A stretch of 64,000 nt of DNA from the NCBI GenBank assembly GCA_023091735.1, contig JALKBU010000045.1:1-64000 (forward strand), in the 5' to 3' direction. Both the position numbers and the translations under genes were made by a program. Under the pieces are notes generated by a model. That model was not told the origin of the DNA. It saw nothing but the letters and a program-made list of their open reading frames with translations, and made no database searches. Numbering within the stretch: position 1 is the first letter of the stretch; every line of letters begins with the position of its first letter. Shown here piece after piece: positions 50,401 to 58,203 of this stretch. The stretch comes from Trichomonas tenax (Eukaryota; Parabasalia; Trichomonadida; Trichomonadidae).

Positions 50401-51055
50401 TGATTTAAGAGATATTTTATGGTTCAAATCTCACAGTGCGACAGATTGGGTCAATCATTTTGTCAACTTTGCTCAATCGAGTGCTGTTATGTCAATGATT
50501 GGATATATTCTCGGTCTTGGCGACAGACATCCGAGTAACATAATGATTCTGCAATCGACAGGATCAGTCATTCATATTGACTTTGGAGACTGTTTCGAAG
50601 TCAACAAATACAAAGTTAAGTTCCCCGAAACAATTCCTTTCAGACTCACGAGAATGATCATTTCTGCATTCGGCCTAACGAGAATAGAGGGTAACTTCAG
50701 AATCACGTGCGAAGAAATGATGAAGTTGATGAGAATCCACAAAGACTCAATCATGGCAGTTCTTGATATCTTCTTACAGGAGCCTCTCGATATCAACGTT
50801 CAGTCAGCAAATGCTCAAACTGAAAGCACGCGAACAGAGAATGAGTACTTCAACTTCGACGACAGCATGAGCTCCGAGGGCAGCAACAGTGAGAGAATCC
50901 CAATCATCGATTCGATGAACAGAGTCATGTACAAAATCAGCGGTCAAGACAACAAGAAGGAGGCAATAGAAGACCAGGTTGAAGATTTGAGCAATGAAGC
51001 AACAGATATGTACAACTTGGCACATTTATATCATGGATGGACACCACTTTGGTGA
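44420..51055 (+). CDS. TOR-type phosphatidylinositol 3-kinase-related protein kinase
   Basis: A 2211-residue PIKK. HEAT repeats fill residues 1 to ~1150, a FAT domain ~1200-1650, an FRB-like helical bundle ~1720-1830, the kinase domain ~1840-2120, and a FATC end (NLAHLYHGWTPLW). Kinase motifs: VPGTYRPGQP, KQRPRMLIIND, LLKGNEDIRLDERIMQFF, ILGLGDRHPSNIMI (catalytic loop) and IHIDFGDCFE (DFG). PFRLTRMI and GNFRITCEEMMK follow. All are closest to TOR rather than ATM, ATR, SMG1 or TRRAP. TOR controls growth in response to nutrients. In the FRB, Trp ~1736 is kept, but Ser2035 of human mTOR corresponds to Met, and Trp2101, Tyr2105 and Phe2108 are changed. The first true ATG is at 44420. No frameshift occurs over 6.6 kb. 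Confidence 0.93.
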   Translation: MSKLSYTELIAKARQKRDEEYKKLSCFTIAQIEHATSKAIELLKQSQSQPVEVATIVFTLIKLQKNNYVQLLNILLENFPTRSKDVDIFIAFVLSKLLKYLLPNSIMQLLTSTENFMNTPETAISMVYFLKYSVENAPNSVLFCFSRLVKLIKMGLNSCTYKVQLVAYETLNNLVQYLSKTRNQQKHDAEIDFVEILNLDISLPNLNTKNSIADLLIITVYLENIPNDLSDAFLSQLLSQLISIYDKFTNETRAVAVYVISLLITHTVDYTIGKKISNFKKSLWNEVRYNPSRFSILALIKTIQIPEMELAEDCNLNVIKMICHHKSNEVSKLGINLIKALCSIREDFITLYKEEICNLFLEIEIDETYITFVPNIISDVWDYFRMLLVNFIIRRPQCLSNYHFLIFISKIPKLMDKKVILLLFSLIQHPDPLIRAFSADAIFAQYESTDPDIMNPINHLLPMAHNDPDPVVREKVLASIPSSFSMYLTNDLILNSFATLTHDENVNVRHKAISLICQISKYNPFVCLPLLRKILLDAIFILDSNRIVLAKAESALPLPDVIMAMIDDFAAYTYTFCDISLRQISFQAIRELSYFESKAILSLNTTLINIIGKIAEANIKLIPVVHIQQFHNFFLFMLKQHYPKNLKLAVISTMYSYLTNCRDLIQLDINEIFPALINIASMWKSRKLNIAVLKLIGFIGAIKIPPSLQFQSSLVQPSNHYSPRNLLTLSCEILLNIMEESSLLVYHYDTVKALVQLFSIKDMNCDPEFLKYGLELFKNFFDDFIAKFDTPSNIQQYLSFISQLCLDVPSSWVSTIGSELLELVDKLMNDPANEKHLESIFNLIPVLVNNFGDSFILYLANVISFLLDNLYKSSSESSAISIAAILALISVRSISHDYLFLIFPEIISTANSSDTKPIVKLYTLTALRVYAQSCDCSNFISPIITCALNAIETSNTITSVEKKEKIVEEAQQVIYSIMVVFGKDYIMYHDAHIRQTFTRCNISLDKYNLIFYSNYKNLSDFRFINKSIPTSSKQNLAPVPLMINQEEIKQAFKYTDIEKVETPWSRKMWWNQIVKIIIKNSPSRFIKPCAFLCASLMHIAERLFNPAFLSCWQQYDEETKLFISANITSACTSDSLPNDIRYNLVKLFEYMEQNNEHMDYINFSVMIFAAEKSFLFEDALYFASKLPLNKLNIEILERIASHLHLDKMISGLEKINSSIDEPSGKSNLQSSKNIQKNKTVNSFKAKKRQKCWQQILQERKDISLTKLEKSELSPVFAAAYFNLHEWDKLNKYVKDLPKNSVSMHIITALYRLKKKNPETRKDLIMQDIMKGFTILANKAKAVFKHDNPEIYPLIVKAQKLQEVIEIINFDDSIPQTWNRRLNTIHKDPDLYNSIISLRLSQMSVKELMPSIVKTLKLYLRVGNFGGFQAMMQNIFPDESKWTDQIRFLSIKCAWAMGKPEHKDRQLIKLKTFVEKSPNVQDVRLMTRMYYTVGEWIIQNAKVPIPADKLSETKKYIEICFKNKQIFYKACHRWSWANASLFKLNSSQIQCAFQAVSGFINSVELREESFSDIIQMIYLVFTAKFSDDQYNQIEARLRKINDVRFLQISPQLFAKLSNHSLSRCNELVKSLILRLLPQHYHLLLFPLMLYIRQNMNSPLFNLDSIQLNHVPDDNEDEGMMEEEIKDSPLRTRLMECRNEFAADILLQFNMQCPQAVSEAITISDGLIKCSATRAEAWLYAAGQAMRFINHGDFNAARQVLINALAHQPSRSEDQEFMAKAKKEIQGIIERISPNICSDLTRVYSSMKTYISHINHVRMSDVADKLARLQNTEIAVPGTYRPGQPVITIAQFEPILKFFQSKQRPRMLIINDINGGKHHNLLKGNEDIRLDERIMQFFSLINQLIKHDFKYRNSEMKIMRYSITPISPLCGLIQYVIGADTMFSLISEYRKLKREDPFLELIHVKEKINCNIDSLRVIQRYEILSEVAAETKSNEGDLRDILWFKSHSATDWVNHFVNFAQSSAVMSMIGYILGLGDRHPSNIMILQSTGSVIHIDFGDCFEVNKYKVKFPETIPFRLTRMIISAFGLTRIEGNFRITCEEMMKLMRIHKDSIMAVLDIFLQEPLDINVQSANAQTESTRTENEYFNFDDSMSSEGSNSERIPIIDSMNRVMYKISGQDNKKEAIEDQVEDLSNEATDMYNLAHLYHGWTPLW

Positions 51056-51139
51056 TTTTTTATATATTTTTTTTGTTTAATTTATAGAGATTTTAAAATT
51101 TGTGTTTATTTTTGAAATTTTTAATGGATCACAGCACTT

Positions 51140-52171
51140 TTAGCTCATTTCATAACTATAAAATATAAAAACTTGAAAACAAAAATCATGAGATGGATAT
51201 TCCATTAATGATGTTTCCGTTTTTTGAGATAAATTGCTTTTTGATGAAAGAGGATTTATTGCAAAGCAATTAGCAGTGCTTAACAATTTAATGTCATTTT
51301 CAAAATAGTTTGTAGAAATGTCGGCAACATTTGCCGTGCCATAATTTGTGCTTGAATTTGATATATAACAATGTATAGCTGTTATTGGCGTTCTATCAAA
51401 CACAGTAGATCTTATATTATTAGAAATAAAAATACAATCTTCAACAGTTAATTGAGTATGAGATTCGCCTCGTATTAAATATTTACAATCATTATAAATA
51501 AAATTGGAATGATGCAAATGTCTTTTATTATATTGTTCACAAGCTACAAAATCATATGAGGGTCGACACATAATATCATAAACATGACAATACGATGTTT
51601 GTCCCAGAATTGTGGAGTCTGGTGAACCATAAATATATCCAATCATTACTGTACAATGGCTATTATTGATATAACTCATGTGAGCTTCACCATATCGATG
51701 GTAAATTGGTGAACCGGTTCCTAATTTATTACACAAAAATATCGAACTATTATTGAGATGGTTTTTATAACTGTCTCCGGTCGTTGTATGTGTTTGGGAA
51801 TAATGTCCCCATGTTTCTGAACAACTGCAATTTGTTGCACATATCATATTTTGAACACTTTGACCTAGTTGGAAAGCAATTGCTCCACCACCTCCAGAAC
51901 CATAATATGTTTGGACAATAACACAACATTCTGCTAAGAATTTTGTGGAGGAAGATGTTTTAATAACAATACAGCCGCTTTTAAGATCAAATAAATAAGA
52001 GTCTTTTATATAGTAATTACTTGAACTTGAATATGTTCCATTAGTGATAACTGTATAAGAACCTGAATAAGAGTCTTCCCAATCACTTTCAATCCGCAAT
52101 CAACCATTCCAAACACAAATTTGAACTTGAAAATTAATAACTTTAAGAGTAGTAATTAATGCAATTGAATC
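51140..52171 (-). pseudogene. Pmp-like (GGAI-type) surface protein fragment
   Basis: A Cys/Ser/Asn-rich stretch with GGGGAIAFQLGQ, the GGA[I/L] plus following N/Q motif of polymorphic-membrane-protein-like right-handed beta-helix repeats (compare chlamydial Pmp). Other rungs: VEDCIFISNNIRS, HHSNFIYNDCKYLIRG. These families are expanded in trichomonads as surface proteins. The frame has no ATG start. A TGA at ~52100 interrupts it (VWNG-stop-LRIES), and upstream coding continues to ~52171. The C-terminus lacks the usual membrane anchor and tail. It looks like an internal fragment truncated at both ends, lying tail to tail with the TOR gene. Confidence 0.65.
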
Positions 52172-52336
52172 TTATTTTGTAACCACTTCGATCCTAAAAG
52201 AAATTGAAGAACACTTTTCATCCAATTTCCTTTGATATTGATTCGTTATTTCATCACTTTTATTCCAAATACATCTTCGGCATAACGATGCTGCAAACGT
52301 ATTTGCCTCCAGTGTGGAAAGTTTCATCTGATGGCG

Positions 52337-53095
52337 TCATGACGCCATGTCGATGATGCAGTTTCCTTCACTGTAGAAATAGAAACCGGACATCATAATG
52401 CCAATGTCAAATGTTGAGATTCCATTTGCTAATTTATAATAATCGAAAATCTTGAACTTATTGCCATCAGGATTGTAGGAGATTCTCCACGATTGCTTGT
52501 TTGATGCAGATGGAAGCCACCTGATGCAGTCGAGGAATTCCATGAGTCTGCCTTCATCAGACTGCTTTATTGGCTCCTTTTGCTTCCCGTCGTAGAAAAT
52601 TGTTGGAAAATCATATCTCGTTGAGCTAACGAGGTACTTAATCGCCTTATCGAACAACCTGAGAGAGGGTGCGACCTTTCCGAAAGCCACAACACAAGGA
52701 ATCTTGAATCCAGGGAATCTTGATTCAACGAGAGCTTGTTGATAAGTTCCAGCGATCCAAACAGTTCCGATATGGTTCTGAACCATCTTAAGAACAGCAA
52801 TGGACGCTTTATATGAAGCATCGAGCGTGTATTTCGTAATTTCGTCTTTATCAGTGACATCAGCTGGAATTTTGAGCGCAATCCATCCTGATTCGTTCTT
52901 AACAAAGCCCAAACGGCCGATTCCTGGTTACGTTATATTTATTTGCGCCTGTGTTTTAAACAGCGCAGTTAAATTATTGCATTCAGCGATCAAATCTCTG
53001 ACAAATTTCCACTCCTCTTCGTTGAGGACGCCTTCGTAGTTTCTTTCTGAGCGCCTTCTCTTGAATGTTTCAACAATGGACAATTTCTCCTTCAT
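52337..53095 (-). pseudogene. Nitroreductase-family gene with an in-frame stop at codon 56
   Basis: From the ATG at 53095 the frame encodes MKEKLSIVETFKRRRSERNY, the FMN-binding start of nitroreductases (ETIxxRRSxRxY). It meets a TAA at codon 56 (52928-52930) and continues in the same frame to 52337. The second part has LPSASNKQSWRISYN (the 'PSxxNxQPW' motif of the TM1586-type nitroreductases) and FDIGIMMSGFYFYSEG. Total span would be about 250 codons, normal for this family. FMN-dependent nitroreductases can activate or detoxify nitroimidazole drugs. The promoter (AAAAGTGACATAAATTCACT) is intact and no other lesion is visible, so the loss is recent or the base is a sequencing or allelic variant. 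Confidence 0.8.
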
Positions 53096-55033
53096 TGTAA
53101 CTTAGTGAATTTATGTCACTTTTGGACTCTGTGGGTATCTCTGTTTGCAGTGTTTGTTGATGAAAATGATATCGATGATCAAATATATTTGTGTTAAAGT
53201 AGTTTCCAGGCTTTCTTTGTATAAACATTATTAAGAAGGCAATGAGTACATTATGTCCAACAATACGATAAAGTTTTTCTTTGATTTGATCGCAGATGAG
53301 AAATTAAAGTTTAATAAGAGACTGAAATTGTAAATATAGATTATACTGCTCCTGAATATTATATTCTATAACTCTCAAAGGAAATTAACATTTTATTAAT
53401 TTCCTATATTTGCAGGTTTTTGAATTTTTATCATAATCATATAGTATATATCAAAAATTTCACTTTTCCAAATATATATTTCATAAAATTCATAATTTTT
53501 ATCACAAAAATCCGATTTTTTACTGAAAACAATGTAAAATAAGTTTGACAATAAACTTTTTTACATGTCAAAATGTTTTAATAATAGGAAAAACTTGTTT
53601 CAAGATCGATATGTGATCATGTGAGTGTGATTAATGTCAAATACACGGTCCATACTAGCTGCTTCAATGATCTATTAAGCTTGATGACATGTGAAATATT
53701 TCATTCAATATTATTTCATCAGTAACCAACCATTGTAATCAACAAAAATATCAAACTTCTAAGAGCGCATTATGTTTATGCAATGTTTTAACACATATGA
53801 TCAATTATATAGTATGTTCAAAATTAGTGTAGCAACATACATTGAATGCATTTATAACGTACTCCCTCACAATTTTGCTCATTTCTAACGCCTCAATTCA
53901 TTTGTAAATATCTCAATTATTGATTTTTAACTATTATAGCTATAAGGATATATATTAATATTTGAAAGTTTTTACTAAAATGAAAAAAAAATGAAAGCAA
54001 TGAATTAAAATTTGATAATGGCTAGATAGAGGCTATAGTCGTAAGCATAATTTCGAAATTTTGAGTATTTTAGGATGAAATTTTGTAAAAACTTTAAAAT
54101 GCAAGATCAGTGTTAGGATAATGACTGCTTTGCAATCCACGTGAAAGTTTCGATCAATCGAGAAGAAAAATTTGGACTAATGATAAGCAATTGACGTATA
54201 AGAATAGCTAATCAGACTAAAAACGATATGCTATGTCATACCTGGCAGGATTAATTCGTTAAGCTCTGTTATATATCAAAATTAACTTTGTTTTTTTTTT
54301 CGTAAAAAGATGCTTCCATGGGTCGAACATACTGCCATTAAAGTGTTGCTCGATATATACTTCTTAATTGATTAAGATACCTTGGAAACCAATGGGTTTC
54401 CGCATCGATAATTTAATTCTAAACGCATAATTTGCCAATATGACTTGTAAATAGGCGTTAACTGTCGCGTAATTTTATTTACATGTCAGTCATGACGTGT
54501 AAAATATAATTAGTCATGTAAAATCAATTTATTGTCATATTGTTAATGGTGGATTTCAAGGTGCTTATCTTTCATGCTCTAACAAGATTAACCATTAAAA
54601 TTTAATAAAAGCATTTGTTTCATTTTCAAAAATTGTGAGAAGTTTGCTACTGCCACCTTTTCACTAATAATAGGTATTTATTATCAGCAAATAAGAGCAA
54701 ATAATTTTGACAAAAAACGTTTTTATGTTCTCAAAAATCACGATGTAAACTTTCTACACTAATTTTGAATTCACTATATTTCGGATTTAACCTTGATTTT
54801 CGACCTTTGCACCGCTCTGAAAACAAAAAATGTTAATTTTTTCGGGTTTAGATAAGAAATTTTCGATTTTAAATCCGCCAATAATATAGAGCTGCAACGG
54901 ATCTATTAATAGTAACATTACGCAGACTTTTTATTGAATTTTAGTTCAAGATTTTGCAATTCGTATTTATATTTATTCGCTGCAATGGAGCATGTTTGAA
55001 AAATATTGAAAAATATTGAAAAAATTGGTCAAA
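53096..55033. other. Long AT-rich intergenic region with motif cluster
   Basis: 1.9 kb between the divergent nitroreductase and ArfGAP genes. TTTACATGTCA is at 53560-53570 and 54478-54488, and the opposite orientation TGACGTGTAAA and AGTCATGTAAA at 54493-54503 and 54512-54522. These three at ~54.5 kb lie within 45 bp. No coding or RNA gene is recognised. Confidence 0.6.
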
Positions 55034-56896
55034 ATGACTGAACAATCTTTTGACCTAAGATTCATCGACAGTGATCCATCGTTCGAAAACGAAGTTTTGG
55101 CGCGCGCCAGGAAGCAGCTCGACTACACAGAGACCTTGCAACAAGCGAGCGAAATAATGAATCAAATTGGCTCAAATTGCAGTTTAATAGAGGCCCATCT
55201 CAATCAAATGAAGTCTCTGCTGTCTAAATTCGATAAAGCGAACAATGTTGGCGTACATATCGAAAGGTTTGGCCAAATGATTAAAACAATTGGGACACAA
55301 TTCATGTCTCAGGCCAGATTTTCACTCCAAGCGCTTCAATCCCTCGTTTTCCCAACAATTAAGAAGCTTACTGAAGACTTTGTCGAATCAAATAATCAGT
55401 TTGAAACGTCAATCGAAGCTTTGGGCCAATTAAGCAACAAATCGAATCGCGAAGAGTACTTGCAAACCGAATCTTCGTTTACTAAGGTTGCTACGAAGAA
55501 GTCCGGACTTTTATATTCGCTAAACCATCAAGTTCAGATCGCAGAAAATACATTAGATTCATCAATTATGTTATCGATGACACAGTTTTTGGTTCTAGTT
55601 GGAGATTTGATGGGAGAATATATTAACTCCAATAAAACTTTCTTGGATGAACTCAAATCTTCATCAAATGATTACAAAGGAGCAATAAAGGGTTGGCTCA
55701 GTAAGGAGCTGAACCAGGACCCAACAAATAACGGCGCAACAACAGCATCATTGCAATACTGGGAAATGAGATTTATTTCGAATTCCAAGATCATCAACAA
55801 TTTGACACAGCCAAACCACACTGTTTGGATTAAAGAGTCACATCCACTCCGTCCGAACCTGTGGTTACGCGGAAAAATGACATTTGAAGATTCAATTCTC
55901 AAATTCCAAAGACCTAATGAAGATGGATCAACATACGTCAAGTCATGGCTTCTTCCACTCGTTACCGTATCAAAGCGTGAAAATGGAAGACGCTACGCAT
56001 TAAAAGTTCAAGCACCAACAGAATTAATCGAATTTCAGACATTATCGAAGCACGACATGGAGGAATGGATGCAGTTGTTCACAAATCACAATCTCCAGGT
56101 CCTCGGAGAGAACAATCAGACAACAACAAAGCACATTTGTGCCGACTGCGGATGCAATGATGCAACGTGGGTTTCTGTCAACTGGGCAGCGCCTTTGTGC
56201 TTGAAGTGCTCTGGATTCCACAGGCAGATGTCCTCGACCAATTCCAAAGTGAGATCGTTCACTTTAGACAAATTAAATCCGTTGACGCTCCATATGATCG
56301 ATGAACTCCAAGGAGAGTGCAATAAATTACTTCTCGCGAAGACACCCGAAACAAGCATCAACATGAATTCCGATGAAAAAGAAAGAGAACAATATATCAC
56401 GAGGAAATACATCAACAATGAATGGTCTGTTTCCGGTGTTGTTCCAGATCCATTCAAAGCAATCCAAGAGCGCGACCTGAAGGCCCTCTTCTATGCAGCA
56501 CACTTCGGAAGGATCGATGAAACGAAAGAATCGATGACACCATTACATGCTGCATGCGCTGTCGGATGGGAAGACGGCGTTGCTCTTTTAGCTTTATGCG
56601 TCAATGATCTCAATGTTAAAGATAATGCTGGATGGACTCCTTTGTGCTATGCTGTCTTTTACCAACATGTTGAGATCATTAACTTCCTTCTTTCTGTTGG
56701 CGCAAGTGCAAAGAATCTCGCGATTAATCTTTACCAACTTTCGATCGCAACAAAGAACATGAAAGTCGCCAAATTGATTATGACACACGCTGACCAGGTA
56801 AGAAACAACGAAATTGAGTTTAAGCCATGCACATATTGCTTCGCTCCCGAAGGAACACCAGAAAATTATACAATTATTCTCAAGTCGAGAATATGA
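55034..56896 (+). CDS. ACAP-like ArfGAP (BAR-PH-ArfGAP-ANK)
   Basis: The 620-residue protein has the ACAP/centaurin-beta layout. A BAR-type helical region covers ~20-230. A PH domain follows at ~265-350 (LRGKMTFEDSILKFQRP; ALKVQAPTELIEFQTLS; DMEEWMQLF). The ArfGAP domain at ~365-480 has the zinc finger CADCGCNDATWVSVNWAAPL then CLKCSGFHRQM, with the catalytic Arg in HRQ. Ankyrin repeats at ~500-590 (TPLHAACAVGWEDGVALL; AGWTPLCYAVFYQHVEIINF) close the protein. ACAPs stimulate GTP hydrolysis on Arf6-type GTPases at curved membranes in endocytic recycling. The usual HRxLGxHxSxVRS is altered to HRQMSSTNSKVRS. The start is the first ATG at 55034. Confidence 0.92.
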   Translation: MTEQSFDLRFIDSDPSFENEVLARARKQLDYTETLQQASEIMNQIGSNCSLIEAHLNQMKSLLSKFDKANNVGVHIERFGQMIKTIGTQFMSQARFSLQALQSLVFPTIKKLTEDFVESNNQFETSIEALGQLSNKSNREEYLQTESSFTKVATKKSGLLYSLNHQVQIAENTLDSSIMLSMTQFLVLVGDLMGEYINSNKTFLDELKSSSNDYKGAIKGWLSKELNQDPTNNGATTASLQYWEMRFISNSKIINNLTQPNHTVWIKESHPLRPNLWLRGKMTFEDSILKFQRPNEDGSTYVKSWLLPLVTVSKRENGRRYALKVQAPTELIEFQTLSKHDMEEWMQLFTNHNLQVLGENNQTTTKHICADCGCNDATWVSVNWAAPLCLKCSGFHRQMSSTNSKVRSFTLDKLNPLTLHMIDELQGECNKLLLAKTPETSINMNSDEKEREQYITRKYINNEWSVSGVVPDPFKAIQERDLKALFYAAHFGRIDETKESMTPLHAACAVGWEDGVALLALCVNDLNVKDNAGWTPLCYAVFYQHVEIINFLLSVGASAKNLAINLYQLSIATKNMKVAKLIMTHADQVRNNEIEFKPCTYCFAPEGTPENYTIILKSRI

Positions 56897-57249
56897 TTTC
56901 ATTATATTTGCATTTTGATTTATCACCATTTAAATTTACCCTTTTTGTTACTCCAATCTTATTTTTTGCATTGTTATCTTTAATCAGATTTTATTATATT
57001 ATTTAATCCACTCTTAATCAATAAAATTCATAGAATCTGACATTTAATTTAATGAATTTTTATAATCTTGATCGATTTATTTGTATATATTTTTCATCTT
57101 TAAACAGATGTTAAAATCTAAAATATTTAGTCATATATAACTCTATAACTTTTGATAAGTCTTTCATGTATATAGTTTTGCAATGATTTAAAGTTTTTTG
57201 AAATGGATATAAATTTTAATAAACAACAACAAACTCAAACAATATACAG
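56897..57249. other. Convergent AT-rich spacer
   Basis: 353 bp between convergent genes. Nothing recognised. Confidence 0.5.
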
Positions 57250-57996
57250 TTAATCAGGGTTGTGTACCAGCTTCTCCAATTTCTTCTTAATACGATTTAT
57301 CTTTCTATTTTCTTTCATAATTTCATTCTTTGTTTCTTTTAGCTTCGTATTTAACTCCTTTCTCTGCTTTCGTTCCATCTCTTGTTTTTCTTTCTTCTGT
57401 TTCAGTATTTCGTTATCTGCTTCAGGATTTTCTAAATATCGAACACTTTTCTCCTTTTTAGAGACAGAAGATTTAATATGGCCTAAATCTTTCTCCCTTA
57501 TCCACAGTTGTCGTGGAGAATACTCATCAAGTAATTCTTGCAAACGTTTTTGAGACTTTTCAATCTCCTTTTCAATATCACCTTTCTCTATTTTGAGTCT
57601 TACTAACTCTAAATGGTATATTTTCGATTCTTCTTGAACTTCAATTATTGAAGCTGCAATTTCAGAGTTCAATATCTCATTTATCTGATCTTTCTTTTCC
57701 TGTATTAATTGATTATAGCTTTCAATCTGTTGATTTATTGAATCAACAATCATTTGATTTTGATTATCTGATTTCTTATGACATTTAGAGTCTTCAATTC
57801 GTGCAATATGCGCAATTATATCGTATTTCTGTTGAATGAGAAGGTTTCGTCGATTTTTTGCAGTGTTTACATCATCCATCGTAATATAATTCATATTTTT
57901 CTTAGCTTCTTGATAAGAAGAACGTGTAGGAAGTACCGGTTTCTTGAGCGAAAAAGGGACCTTTAATATCGGTCTTCTTGTTGTTTGCAAAGACAT
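57250..57996 (-). CDS. Coiled-coil protein of unknown function
   Basis: The 248-residue protein has a basic, Pro-containing N-terminus (TTRRPILKVPFSLKKPVLPT) followed by almost unbroken coiled coil from ~residue 40 to the end, Lys/Glu-rich (KQKKEKQEMERKQRKELNTK). No other domain is seen. Cytoskeletal or centrosomal role is possible but not shown. Promoter-type TGTCATGTAAA lies 35 nt before the ATG and an exact TGACATGTAAA 127 nt before it. Confidence 0.75.
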   Translation of the reverse strand: MSLQTTRRPILKVPFSLKKPVLPTRSSYQEAKKNMNYITMDDVNTAKNRRNLLIQQKYDIIAHIARIEDSKCHKKSDNQNQMIVDSINQQIESYNQLIQEKKDQINEILNSEIAASIIEVQEESKIYHLELVRLKIEKGDIEKEIEKSQKRLQELLDEYSPRQLWIREKDLGHIKSSVSKKEKSVRYLENPEADNEILKQKKEKQEMERKQRKELNTKLKETKNEIMKENRKINRIKKKLEKLVHNPD

Positions 57997-58030
57997 TTTT
58001 TATAAACGTATATAATTTTTCTTTTGACAA

Positions 58031-58041
58031 TTTACATGACA
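58031..58041 (-). promoter_or_regulatory. TGACATGTAAA-type element of the coiled-coil gene, proximal copy
   Basis: Sense TGTCATGTAAA, 35 nt before the start codon at 57996. A second, exact copy is at 58123-58133. Confidence 0.45.
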
Positions 58042-58122
58042 AAATTTAAAAATGTAAAGAATCAAAACTTCATAATATTTCATATTTATGATATTTGAAC
58101 ACATAATTAAAATATTTTACAA

Positions 58123-58133
58123 TTTACATGTCA
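58123..58133 (-). promoter_or_regulatory. TGACATGTAAA element, distal copy
   Basis: Exact copy in the sense of the coiled-coil gene, 92 bp from the proximal copy and close to the 3' end of the Thr-rich pseudogene. Confidence 0.4.
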
Positions 58134-58203
58134 AAATTCACAATAAAAATTCGTTCATAATTGATTTTCATAAAAAACAAATGATTTAATAAACAAAACA
58201 AAA

